The notes beneath the pieces are model-generated. The model saw nothing but the letters and a program-made list of their open reading frames with translations. It was not told the origin of the DNA and did no database searches. The position numbers were made by a program, and so were the translations under genes. 64,000 nucleotides of DNA from Cyathus striatus. Taxonomy: Eukaryota; Basidiomycota; Agaricomycetes; Agaricales; Nidulariaceae. The stretch is taken from assembly GCA_025738555.1 (NCBI GenBank), contig JAOVFP010000006.1, positions 434,001 to 498,000 on the forward strand, written 5' to 3'. Shown piece after piece: positions 24,784 through 36,322 of the stretch (position 1 is the first letter of the stretch; every line of letters begins with the position of its first letter).

Positions 24784-27700
24784 AGAGTGGCTCCAGTGAC
24801 CCCGCACAGGCTGAGGGCTGCATTAATCTCTCCTGTGCACCTAAGGAGATAAGACTAAATGCATCTGCTCTTTTTGACCCCCAAGCTGTACATATTCCTT
24901 TGACCTCATTTTCTCCAGCTGCGCCGGATATGCCTCTTTCTTTCCTCTCACTCATTGATTCTGGTTCAACCCACTGTTTTGCTAACTCATTGTTTGTGAG
25001 GGAGCACAACCTCCCCACAACTCCGGTCCCTCTCATTGCACTGAAACTATTTGATGGTACCTCTAACTCTATACTTACAGAGAGTATTTTATTATCTGTA
25101 ATGTTTCCTACTGGTGAATGCATGGATATTGATTTCTATGTAACTCTGCTCGATTCTTCCTGCTCCATGGTATTAGGATTTAACTGGCTCTCCCAACACA
25201 ATCCGTTGATTGACTGGACTGAGAGACATATACTTGGCTTCCAAACCCAGGTCCTAGGAGAATCTTCTCTGTCTTTGTCGACACCTGCACTGAAGGCATC
25301 TGCCTCTCTGCAAACCCCTCCATCACCAGCTTCGTCTTTTGTTCCTCTGTTGGACAATAGTCCACCCCCTAGTATCTCACTCATTAATGCTGCAGCTTTC
25401 CTCTGGGCTAGTAAGCTCACAGGCTCGCAGATGTTTAGGATACAAGTCGGTGCTGTAGTTTCAGCTTCTGCCACTGCCATGGCTGCAGAAGCCGTGGACC
25501 TTTCTAATATTCCTCCGGAATACCACGAGTTTGCCGACATCTTCAGCAAAACACAAGCAGACACTTTTGCTCTGCATCGCCCTTATGATCTCTGGATCAA
25601 CTTGGAGGAAGGTATGTCTCCTCCAGTTGGTACTGTATATTCACTCTTGCAGTCCAAGTTGGCCTCTCTATGAGAGTTCATTGATGAACATCTCCAGATT
25701 GGTTTCATCTGTCCTTCTCATTCTCCACATAGAGCACCAGTGCTCTTTGTCCAGAAGAAGGATGGATCCCTTCAACTCTGTGTCGATTTCCGTGGGCTTA
25801 ATGCAATTTCCAAAAAGGATCAATATCCCCTTCCCCTTATTTCCGACCTCCTTGACTCTCCTCACAAGGCTAGAATCTACACTAAGATTGATCTCTACCA
25901 TGCTTACCACTTAGTCCACATCGCTGATGGAGATGAGCAGAAGACCACTTTTCACACTTGCTATGGCTCGTTTGAATGGCTAGTTATGCTGTTTGGACTC
26001 ACCAATGCACCTGCGGCTTTCCAATGTTTCATGAACAACATCTTCAAGGACATGCTCAATGTGTGCATTACAGTCTACCTTGATGATATACTAATCTACT
26101 CTGATAGTCTCGAGGAGCACAAATGGCACATTAAAGAAGTCCTCAAGTGTTTATGCCAACATGGGCTCTATGCCCAGGTGGACAAGTGCGAATTCCACAC
26201 TGAATCTGTTGAGTACTTAGGTTACATCCTTTCTCCAGGCGGCCTCACTATGTCCCAGGATAAAGTGCAAACCATTAGGGATTGGCCCGAGCCTAAGAAG
26301 GTTAAAGACATTCAGTCTTTCCTTGGGTTTGCCAACTTCTACAGGTGTTTTATCCAGCACTACTCCGATATAGTAGTGCCTCTCACTCATCTTACCTGCA
26401 AGGGTTTGAAGTGGGACTTTTCTCCGGCTTGCTGTTTGGCATTTGAGAAACTTAAGGACGCCTTCACTACAGCCCCCGTACTCACTCATTGGGTCCCTGA
26501 TGCCCAGATCATTGTAGAGACTGGTGCCTCTGACTATGCTCTCAGAGCAATCCTCTCAATTGTCACTGACGATGGTGATATTCACCCCATTGTGTTCCAT
26601 TCCTGTACCTTCACCACTCCTGAACTGAATTATGACACCCACAACAAGGAACTCCTGGCTATTTTTGAAGCTTTTCATGTCTGGCAACACTACTTGGAAG
26701 GTTCTGGTACTCTGGTTGATGTGGTTACTGACCATAAAAACTCAGAGTATTTCTCCACCACCAAGATTCTCACTTGCCACCAGGCTCGTTGGTCAGAGTA
26801 CCTGTCTCAGTTCAATCTGGTTATTCATTTCTGCCCAGGGAAACTTGATGTGAAACCTGATGCTTTAACTAGATGATGAGATGTCTACCCTAAAGGGGGG
26901 AATAACAACTATGCCAAAGTTAATCCACACAATTTTCACCCTGTTTTTACCCAAGAACAGCTCATCACCTCTATCTGTGTCACCACACTCCTTCATCCTG
27001 TTCTCCATACCAGCATCATCATGGATGTTGAGCAACTCCACCATGACATCCTCACTGCCCAACCCCTAGACACTGTCACATCCATCCACCTTCACAATTC
27101 TACTAATTGTTGGTCTGTCAGTTCAGATGGCTTACTCTGCCTCAACAACTGGATTTATGTCCCAGATGATGATTCTCTCCACCTTCGCATTGTCCAGTAC
27201 AAACATGACCATTTACTCACTGGACACCTGGTCAGAACAAGACCTTGGATAATATTCGATGGGAATATACTTGGCCTGGACTCCATACTTATGTCAAGGA
27301 TTACTGTAAGTCTTGCACCACCTGCTTATGGTCTAAACCACAGTGTCACCATCCCTACAGTACCTTGAAACAACTGCCTATCCCAGAGCACCCATGGCAC
27401 TCTATCTCTATGGACTTCATTGAAACGCTTCCCATCTCTGGATTTGATAAGTACAATTCAATCCTAGTTATTGTTGACTGTCTTAGCAAGCAAGCTATAT
27501 TCATCCCTTGCCATAACACCATCACCTCCACCCAGCTCACTAAGCTCTTTGTCATGCATGTATTCTCTAAGCATGGTGTTCTCAGCCACATTACCTCTGA
27601 TCGTGGTTCAGAGTTCGTCTCCCACTTCTTCTGGTCTCTGGGTAAGGTTCTTGACATCAACTTGCACTTTACCTCTGGATATCATCCAGAAGGCAATGGA

Positions 27701-28500
27701 CAAACTGAATGCATTAACCAAGTCTTGGAGCAGTGCCTTCGCATTTACTGCAATTACCAGCAGGACAACTGGGCTGATCTCCTCCCCATTACTGATTTCA
27801 TGTATAACAATACACCAAGCTCGACCACTAATATGACTCCTTTCTTCGCCAATAAGGGTTATCATCCACAGATCACAGTCTACCCTGAATGCAATGTTAC
27901 CTCCATTCATGCTAGGGATTACGCCGTGGATCTTCAGGAACTTCATGAAAACCTCAAGGCTGAAATAACACTTGCTCAGAAGCGCTATCAGGTCGGAGCA
28001 GACAACTGTTGCTTGCCTGCCCCGGAGTTCAAAGTTGGAACTAAAGCCTTCATCCATGCTAAGTTCTTCAACACCACTCACCCTTCCAAGAAATTGGCTG
28101 AAAAGTATTATGGTCCCTTCAAGATCATTGCCGAAACTGGTACCCACTCCTGCACCCTTAGACTCCCTTCCAATTTCTGAGCTGTACACCCTGTATTCCA
28201 TGTTTCTATGCTCAAGCCCACAGTAGAAAACACTATCCCTGGTTGAGAGATACCTCCACCTCCCCCTGTGGAAATCGACAGAGATATCGAGTTCAAGATC
28301 AGTGAGATCTGCAACTCCAAGCTGGATCACCAGTTCAAGAAATGTCCTCTTCATTACTTAGTCCAATGGACTGGTTATGAAGAAACCAACGAAGAACTCA
28401 CTTGGTTGGCTGCCACCGAAGTAGAACATGCTACAGAGCTCATAGAGGAATTTCACACTTGTTATCCCAATAAGCCCAACCCTTCTACTCCTGTTTCATA
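24780..28500 (+). pseudogene. gypsy pol: protease, RT, RNase H, integrase, chromodomain
   Basis: The polyprotein contains, in order: retropepsin-like LIDSGSTHCFA (about 24950), RT with the YLDDILIYS catalytic loop (26076-26102), RNase H, a D,D,E integrase (SMDFIETLP near 27410, TSDRGSEF near 27595, NGQTECIN near 27700) and a chromodomain (HYLVQWTGYEE, about 28350-28390) that would target integration to heterochromatin. Breaks are TGA at 25671, two consecutive TGA at 26874-26879, a one-base deletion near 27230, TGA at 28178 and TGA at 28244. The RNase H position that is normally the first catalytic Asp (ETDAS in relatives) is Gly (GGT, 26523-26525). The gene is clearly inactive. Confidence 0.92.
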
Positions 28501-28823
28501 GACTTTCTCCACTTACATTTTCATTTCTCCACTATAGTTTATTGTATATCCATATTTGTCTTCTTGACCAAAGGTTGAAGATTGACACTTCTCCAGACAC
28601 TGCTTGCATGATGACCACTATGTTTAATAAGCATAGCTGATTCATCACTTTGCATACTTAATGAGGTGGGCTGAGAGTGGAAGTATGGGGTTGTATTGGT
28701 TTTCTCCTAAGGTGTTTCTGTTTATTCTGTCTTACTTTTTACTCTTACTTTTCATTCTCCTCACACCAAAAAATCATTAAAGTCCACAAAATAAATATTT
28801 ACAATTTTTCTGCCTACTGTATA

Positions 28824-30315
28824 TTACTCTTCCTCTTCCTCTTCTTCTTCCTCTTCATTACTCCTGGACTCATTAGTCTCTGCTGGAGTACCCTCCTCTG
28901 CCACCTGTGTGGTTGTCATCAACCTGTTCAACATGCCCATCAACTCCATGTGCATGGTGACATTCATCCCCAAGGCCTCCATCAGCATATCTGATAAGGG
29001 GCTCCCAGAGTTGAGCTGCAGCGCCAACTTGTCACACTCATTCTCCACTAGGAACAACTGGTCCCTCAGAATCTTGACCTCAACATCAAACATCTTGAGC
29101 TTGGTCCACCTTTCATCCACTTGTTCCTCCACAACCTCTAACTCCAACCTCATCACTGCCAGTTGCGTCTGCAACTCCTCCACCAGTTTCTTCTGCCCCA
29201 CACCACTGGTCTTCATCTTCTCCAGACCTCTTCTCTGTTCCTCTGCATTCCCCAGTGCTACAGTCCCCCACATTATCCCATTGTTGTCGCATCTTCCTTT
29301 CTTTGTCCGACATGCCTTGCATGCCTTGTGGTTCATTTTCTTTCCCCTAGGAGCAAGTCAGAACAACTCCAATAAGAAGACAGACAACTTACTTGAGATC
29401 CAACAAGCACTCCCTGTTAAACTTACTGCATATGCTGCAGGGGACCTTGGGTAATACATAGGCCTCTTTCTCCTTCTTCTCTGTGACCATCTTGGTCTTC
29501 TCCACACCTTTACCCTTCTTCTCCACCGATGTCCTCACTTCTTCCACCTCGACATCAGACTTGTCGCCAGTTTGGCTCTCTGTCCCTGTATGACTCTTGC
29601 TTCCAGATTGGCTAGCCTTACTGCTAGTGTCATCCTCTTCTGCTTCATCATCCATGAAGGCCTTACTCTTTGCCCCTTTGTGCTGAGAAGCCCTGGTTGA
29701 TGTTTTCTTCCTTGGTGGTTTTGGCGTCACCTCTGTTGCGTCCTCCAGATTCGTGTTGGTGCACTTCCTCTTGGAGCCACCCTCATTCTCCACTTGCTGG
29801 ACACTCCTCTCCACCTCTTCCTCCAGTGTTATGGTGTGGCCTTTGGCCTCCAGCTGCTGAATGGTGTGTTCACAGTCAGCAATCTGCTCTGTGCTCATGT
29901 AAGTACCTACCTGTGAATTGGTCATTACCTCTGGCTCTACCACAGGAGTTGGAATCCCTGCATTCATAGGCCCTACCTCTGCCAATGCTTGCTCTACCAC
30001 TTCCTCCACTGGAGTCGACTCATCCACTGTCATCACCAAGCTATTGGCCCCCCTGTGATAGTGTAAGGATTGCATAATCAACCCTTTACTAAACAACATG
30101 AGTCCCAACCTTGCCATCATTGCCTCGTACTCCATGTGTACTGGTGGAGAAGTGCCTTGCCTCGTCATTTCCTCCACTGGGCGACCAGTTAGTCGTGCCA
30201 TCATTTGAGCGACCCTCACCTTTGTCTCTTCCTGCTTATGTTTCCTCACCCTTATCACTCCCAATCTTCCTCCCTCATCCACTTCCATTGCGTCTTTCTT
30301 CTCTGCCTCAACCAT
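28824..30315 (-). CDS. Antisense Zn2Cys6-like DNA-binding protein carried by the gypsy element
   Basis: Two exons on the minus strand (30315-29393 and 29346-28824) join across a 46-base GTAAGT...CCTAG intron to give 481 residues with no stop. Splicing creates C293-x2-C296-x6-C303-x13-C317-x2-C320-x6-C327, the spacing of a Gal4-type Zn2Cys6 cluster; half of the cluster lies in each exon. The second half is basic (ACRTKKGRC). A heptad-like region follows (about 345-420), as in Gal4-family dimers. The N-terminal 290 residues are charged and Lys/Ser/Glu-rich with likely nuclear-localisation patches (KPPRKK). The C-terminus is an oligo-Glu tail. It lies tail-to-tail with pol and just inside the 3' LTR, so its promoter would be near the polypurine tract or in the LTR. 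Function is inferred only from the cysteine pattern. Confidence 0.75.
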
Positions 30316-30339
30316 GCTCAGGCCTCAAGGCTCAGCCTT

Positions 30340-30350
30340 AAGGGGGGAAT
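30340..30350 (+). promoter_or_regulatory. Polypurine tract of gypsy element
   Basis: AAGGGGGGAA lies two or three bases before the 3' LTR start TGTCATAT. This is the usual position for the plus-strand primer of reverse transcription. Confidence 0.8.
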
Positions 30351-30352
30351 AC

Positions 30353-31003
30353 TGTCATATCCCATATTGCCTACCTCTGGACTCCTATGCCCTTACTTTG
30401 CCTTCACCTTTGTTTACTCTGGACTTTGATTACATTCTTAATATTACTTATTGCTTACTGTACATAGATTACCTCTGTTTCCTTTCTTCCACCCTACTGA
30501 GCTATCCCCTCAGTATTGTAGTATACATCTCATAGTGAGTCACTTATCATTCTTAAGTGTGCCACTATCAGTTTCACTTTACACCGCCATACGTGCTCAC
30601 TTCTTCGACATGTTTTATTATGTTTAATTAGTTATAGTCTTCATTCTACATATGCCTACCCTGACCGTACTTCTCTGCTGGCCTTTACTTACTCCAAGTC
30701 TCTAGTATTTAAGTAGCACTCAATTTGTACTTAGTCTTTAGTTTCATATTGAACTATGTCCTCACCCTCTTGTCTGACTTGAGTTACACCTCTTGTCTTC
30801 TCATCTCTTGTCTTCTCTGAAGGGCTTGCCCTTACTCCAAAATCCAGGACCAGGAATCCCAGGGGTGCAGCACATAAGCTGAAGCCAAAGTCCTACCCCC
30901 TGAGTTCTCCTTCTCCACTTCCATCTCATACTCACCCCTCGTTTCCCTGCAGTCACCCTCTCATACTCTGCTGCCAAGTCAGGCTAGGGGCATGGTTGTG
31001 ACA
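30353..31003 (+). repeat. 3' LTR of gypsy element, 651 bp
   Basis: It is uninterrupted, begins TGTCATATCC and ends GGTTGTGACA. It matches the two pieces of the 5' LTR over their full lengths. The U3-like part is AT-rich and the distal part is C/T-rich. Confidence 0.92.
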
Positions 31004-31008
31004 TTGGG

Positions 31009-31841
31009 AAGCACTACAGCATTAGAACTAACCTATCTAGATGTCTTTCCAAGTTGAAATAATGCACTGTTGAAATGGAGTTCAGGTAAGAGTGAAAATC
31101 ACCTTGTTTGACAAGGTATCTCTGAGGTCAAAATTGGTTCACTTTTTGACCTGCATGTGCATGCCACATGATTTCATTCTGTGATTTACATGTCAATTAT
31201 TTCTTTCATTTGTTTGTCTTGCCTGCCCTTAGGTGCTGGACCTCACACTTTCTTCATTCATTCAGTTTCCTGTGTCATTTTTAGGTGCATTCATTCATTT
31301 TGTGGTGGGTTTCAATAGATTCACTGTGAGCTAGCATTTTACGATTTTATAGTTCTATTGGCAATGAATGTTCTTCAGCATGTTTCATTTTGAATTGTGA
31401 ACACTTTGCTCTTTTGGTTTCTTTCAGTCCTCTTGTATCCTGATAATGGTTGATTACCAGGATTGCCACAGTATGTGAACTTGCATGGGATTTGTTCAAA
31501 CTTGGACCTTGTAATTTGTTTCACTCTGTCAGTTTGATTGCATTTTGGCAATTATGGAATTAACATTGGCTGTCAGGTTAGCAGTGTGGGTGGTGGTTTA
31601 CAGATTCACTTTGTTTGTGTGCCTGCAGTGAATGGGGTGTGGGGGCATGCACTCATTTTTTTCCATCTCTTGTATATGTTCTTTAAGCAGGACAGTTAGC
31701 TGGCTCCATGGGTATTGTTGTATTCCCACTATTGATAGGCTGCTATGAATACTGGTGTATGTCGATGTATTGGTAATGATTGGTATGTACATTTGTGTTC
31801 ATGGTATTTCTACTCTGTTCTCTTTTTAATTTGCTCCCATT
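31009..31841. other. Intergenic between gypsy element and family X copy 2
   Basis: Contains repeated CATTCATTC/TTCATTT-type words near 31180-31320 but no ORF or element that I can support. Confidence 0.5.
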
Positions 31842-32671
31842 GTGCCCTCTTCCAGCACAACAGTTGATAGTGATGATAATATGAATGTGGATTTAGCCAA
31901 AACCAATGGACCCATTATTGCAGGACTCATGGCTGTAGTAAAAGTATCTGATGAAGGTTTCTACTTCCCTTCCAATGCTGATTATAATGGGAAAATGCAA
32001 TTGTTAGGGATTTTTTGCTCCTTGTGCTTTCTTTGTCAGGCAGGCTCCTATGGTTGAACCATTCAAGAGTGATTATGTTAAGGTCCTAGAAAATGACAAG
32101 TGGTTATTGAAAGAAGCTACCTGTAAAGAGGGAGCCAAAAAAATCAGTTTTCTAGTTGGACTGTCCTTTGCTCAGCATCCCAAAGTAAGACACAAGTTAT
32201 TTGAGGTATTTACATTGTTTCTTCTCTGTATAATTATGCTAATTCATTTTATTTTTCTGGGGTAGCTAGTACCTGAGGAAAAATTAGACCATGAAATCCC
32301 AAAGGTATGTTTCCTTACATAATATTATATTGATACTATTACATTAAACAGAATGGTGGAGAATTCATAACTGGCCTGTTGTCACTGAGGCTGCACAGAT
32401 CAAAATTCCTATGCTTTACAACAGTCACAGTATTAACCGGCCTTTAGTATTTGATGAAAATGGTGATCCTATCTATCCCAAAGATTTCTGTACCCATTTG
32501 GTCAATGCTACAGCGGAACTTGATTTCAAGCTTATCAACTGACCTTCTCCTGCTGAAAAAGAGGGAAAAAATTCTCGCAATATGTACTCCACAAAATTGG
32601 TTGCTATTCACATGATCAAAAACTATGATAAAGTCAATCCCTTAATCTCTCTCCACCCCAGCAAAAAATAA
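31842..32671 (+). pseudogene. Unknown multi-exon gene (family X, copy 2)
   Basis: Coding segments follow each other with plausible introns: about 31845-32010 (PIIAGLMAVVKVSDEGFYF), 32039-32203 (PMVEPFKSDYVKVLEND), 32267-32304 (LVPEEKLDHEIPK) and 32352-32671 (WWRIHNWPVVTEAAQ, HLVNATAELDFKLIN). The last segment has a TGA at 32540-32542 and continues in frame to TAA at 32669-32671. The same order of segments is found at 2088-3007 on the other strand. I see no domain I can name. The N-terminal exon may lie upstream. It could be a host gene family or the accessory gene of an unidentified transposon. Confidence 0.55.
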
Positions 32672-33507
32672 AGAAATAGAGCCAGCAAGCAGCAAAGCCC
32701 ACTACCACCTATTCCAATTATCTAAATATCTAATATTTACACTATTTAATTCATGAATGGTGCAACTCATTAAAGTTGAACATTGATGGATAATACCTGA
32801 AACTGTGTTACTAGTAAAATACATTTTCTTATGTGTTGTATCATATGGTATGTAAGTAAGTAGTAGTGGTTTTCTATGCTCAGCCTGCTGTCTCGTCATC
32901 CTTTCTGGTCAACTGTTTTCCCTAGCTTGGCTTAACCAGTATGATAGAAACACTACATGCTTCCAGGATCACTACTGTTAGTATGATATTCAACCTCTAC
33001 TTGTTCAAGTCAATACTATTCTATGCCACAGGTGAGAACTTTAAGGGTACTATATTGACATGTTCTACAACACTATTCTGTAGCCTGTAGATGGGACTCA
33101 TTAATATTCCACAACACTAAGCTGTGCATATTAGGATATGGCGATGGAGGAGGGAGGAGGAAGAGGCTGAATGAGGAAATTTCAACACCATTATCCAATG
33201 GGTTAGGTGTCATCAGCACAGTGATAAAGGGAGGAGGGATGGGGGAGAAAGATGCTGGAAGATGTGGTGTCAAGATCATTATCATGTGTAATCATCATGA
33301 TGAGTCATTGTGGTGACAAAGGTAGGAGGGAGAGAGGAGGAAGAGGGTGGATGAAGTGGTGTACACAGCATGATTGATAGTGGAGGACACACCATCATTG
33401 TGATGTAGGGGAAGGGAGGACAAGGTCATCAGCATGAAATAGGGGAGAAGGAGGGAGGAAGGAATATTGTGCATGATACAAGTTGATGTGAAAGGTTGGT
33501 AGTGGGG
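32672..33507. other. Intergenic
   Basis: No supported gene. Purine-rich GGAGGGAGGAGG-like words recur near 33150-33240, 33320-33360 and 33430-33460. Confidence 0.5.
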
Positions 33508-33509
33508 TA

Positions 33510-34165
33510 GGGACTGACACAGATGAGCCTGAACTGGCAATCCGCTATTTTTATCCGAAAATAGCGGATGCGGGTCGGTTCCGGATGCCAATCCGCGGAT
33601 ACACGCAGTATTTGGATGCATCCAATTGCATCCAATAGCTGTTATGCACTCTTTCCATTTTCTGATAAATAAATACATTCACTTAAAATTGTACCACATC
33701 TATATGTACTCTAATATGTATTTAATGGATTCACATACTTATTTTTTGTTTGAAGAGAGATTTGTTAATATATACTTAAATTAATGTGTTTTTGCGAGAC
33801 TTCGTGAAGCTTTGATGAGGTCCGTGACTGCGTGACATGTCTAGTAGCATGTCACGCACCGTGACTAAGGCTATCGGTCACATTTTGTGGCAACAACGGG
33901 TAAAAAACATATAGTGACATCAATCCATTATATTTTTACCTTGCACTTCGCATGTATAATGCTTATTGTATTACAAGCAATTTTGTGTTTTTATAATACA
34001 TTAGAAATGCTCTGTAATGAAGGAATAATTGAAAGCATCAGCAGTCACAGTGGTACCGAGCGGATGCATCCGAATTTTGTGGATGGCATCCGTCACCCAT
34101 CCGAATAATGGCCCCATCTGTGGATTGGATCGCGGATGGATCTCGGATCCATCCATGTCAGTCCC
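33510..34165. mobile_element. 656-bp MITE with TA target duplication
   Basis: Terminal inverted repeats GGGACTGACACAGATG (33510) and, reverse-complemented, GGGACTGACATGGATG (ending 34165) are flanked by TA on both sides (33508-33509 and 34166-34167). Subterminal repeats of GCGGATGCATCC and GGATCC type and a local hairpin (AATCCGCTATTTT with its complement, about 33540-33570) are present. There is no ORF. TA duplication and size fit a non-autonomous Tc1/mariner-type element. Its termini differ from the mariner-like element at 39686, so that transposase is not its obvious source. Confidence 0.8.
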
Positions 34166-34167
34166 TA

Positions 34168-36322
34168 TAGTGGGGCAAGGAGGTGGTGGACACAGGGGAA
34201 ACAGGGAAAAAGGAGAAGGGAGGCAGTGATGGTTGTTGGAGAAAAGACAGGCCAAAGGTGTCAACATCATGCTTGCCAATGGAATGAGGCATTGTTATCG
34301 ATATGCTGGGAGAGGAGGGAGGAGGAGGTGTGGATGACACTGTTCTCTCTCTACATGGAAAGAATCTCATACCATTGTCACCAACTAAGCAGAGCAATGA
34401 GCAGGAGCATTTCACTAATGTCAAAAGACTCAGAGCAGGTGGCTGAGGATGAACCATTGGTTGTTGAGAAAGAGTCTACATCCTTCAGTGATAGTGACAT
34501 GAATAGAAGATTCTGCAAGCACAGGCAATGTGGGTGCATTTAACTCTAGATGGGATTCACAGAGATTCCTTCATGTTCAAATTCCCTATATCAGCCTGCT
34601 GTTGTGCAAACCCAGTCACTGTTCAAATGTTCAAACTCGTTTGTGGGAGGAAAAAGATATTCCATATTATTGACTGAAGTTGGCATATTGGACTTCAAGT
34701 ACTATGAAAAATATCATGTGATCAGGTAGGGATCCATGGTGGAAGGATGAAGTATTGTTTCATTATCGAAAGGCTCTAAGAATGGACCATGCCACTAGAG
34801 TGAGGTGTATTCTGCACTAAATAGTAGTGTCTTCAATCTTCCCAAACCATGTCCAGGTAGGTGATGTCTGAGACAACAGTGTGGATGGTGGTGGAAACAC
34901 TTATTAGTTCTACAAGTACAAAGAAAGATGGTGGGCAGAGTGGGGTTGACATTGAGGGATCTTTCATAGTCTGTGGTGTAAAGAGCTTCATCCACATCAG
35001 CCTGTAGCAGCCTGTAACACATAATTAACATGTGTCACATCACATGCCTCATATTTGTTGCAGGAATAGCTCCAGCCAATCAGGTTGAGATCTTATCCAA
35101 GATTCTCAAATTACCATATCCAGCGGCCCAAACATCCCTAATACCCAACTACCTTAAAAGGTAGTGGGAATGTTGTAATCGCAAGTGATCACATTCATTT
35201 GATCACTATCGTATCGTTAACCCAAAAAGGTGCACATTTGTCTATTTATGTGCATGATGTCTGTACTTTATTCAAATGCATTCCAAAAATTATGTTGTAC
35301 ACCACTGTAATTTACCATTTGCCAATTCTTTAATGGCTATGTTGACTTCACGACCTGTTCAAAGCACTCAAATATTACTTTATGTAATTTGTAAGAATAC
35401 TGACATGAATATAAACCCTATAATACTATCATATTTCACTCAACTACACATCACCAAAGTCAAACAAGGTCTTCGCCGAGTCGGCAATTCCCAGTGATGT
35501 ATCCCTGCCAAATCAGGTATAAGTAAGTTATGTAATAAGTAAGTCAGCTATCGCAATCAGATCAACGTCCCCCACGCTGTCAAGCGCTTTCGGGTTATGC
35601 GGGCGTCTTCAGGTCCAGGGCACATCAACCTTCCTCGTATCCAATTCATTGTGGCTAGAATTTACTAACGTTTGAGCTCCTGAAAGAATCAGCGGTGGTA
35701 CGAATGGAATCATACACTATCTTAAAGCATAGAAGCTATAAGACCGTTATAGCTGCATGAGAACGTACGGTAATATGTTCTACTACAACTTAACTAGAAC
35801 ACGCAATTTCAACTTACTAGGCATATCATTAGTACTAACTTCTCATTTAAACAACCGCGTGGATACCTCTGTAGAACACTGATTCAACCCCCTATAATAT
35901 GTTACCGTTACATTCGAAAGTTTTAAACAAAAGGCTGTTGCTACCGATAGACCAGTGGGAGATAGCCATAAATAAAGTGAAGCTTTGTGGAAAAAAATCG
36001 CAGATGACTCGGGGAATAAACTTGGAAGGTAACAACGAGGAGACAATAGCGGTCTGATTTCATCAATTCAGCATCTGCCAAATAGATGATCCTCGGACGT
36101 AGCTAGGCGTAGTGGGTAGTGTTCCCTAATGAGCTGCCTCAAAGCTGCATAGATCTGGCTCATTCCCTTAATATATTTTCACTAGTTGAATAAAATTGCA
36201 GCCTTTATCTATCATTATTAACCGTCATAAATAGGGGGGTGCAGAAATATTGTCCAACCCTTGGGAAGTGGAGAATTTCAGGAAATGGGGCATGGCTACT
36301 ATCGGAGGACCACACAAATCAT
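34168..36322. other. Intergenic
   Basis: No gene that I can support. A palindrome copy lies at 35149. A tRNA-like fragment may lie near 36098-36180 (TAGGCGTAGTGGG, then GGCTCATTCCC) but is too degenerate to call. Confidence 0.45.
35149..35164. repeat. Perfect 16-bp palindrome, copy 2
   Basis: Identical CTACCTTAAAAGGTAG to 4851-4866, in the same orientation and with similar flanks. It marks roughly the point where repeat-rich sequence gives way to host genes. Confidence 0.55.

Larger units (their letters stand above)
12449..31003 (+). mobile_element. Ty3/gypsy chromovirus with interrupted 5' LTR and an antisense gene
   Basis: This is a full-length LTR retrotransposon. Its parts in order are: 5' LTR (12449-12764 plus 22627-22974), gag with a CCHC knuckle, a protease-RT-RNase H-integrase-chromodomain pol, an antisense two-exon gene (28824-30315), a polypurine tract (30340-30350) and the 3' LTR (30353-31003). 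LTRs begin TGTCA and end TGACA. The gene order RT-RNase H-integrase and the C-terminal chromodomain place it in the chromovirus branch of Ty3/gypsy. About 9.86 kb of foreign sequence sits inside the 5' LTR. Several stop codons and a frameshift show the sense genes are dead. Confidence 0.9.

Noticed and set aside
26890..26905. CTAAAGGGGGGAATAAC considered as a second (central) polypurine tract
   Set aside because: It is the coding sequence for the conserved region after RNase H (YPKGGNNN) and is not next to an LTR. It remains a curiosity only.
27608..28354. 248-codon antisense ORF opposite the integrase
   Set aside because: It is a shadow of the integrase frame, with no motif and no splice structure, unlike the antisense gene at 28824-30315.
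36098..36180. Possible tRNA gene (TAGGCGTAGTGGG ... GGCTCATTCCC)
   Set aside because: Arms do not pair into a cloverleaf by eye, and the B-box is degenerate. At best it is a SINE fragment.
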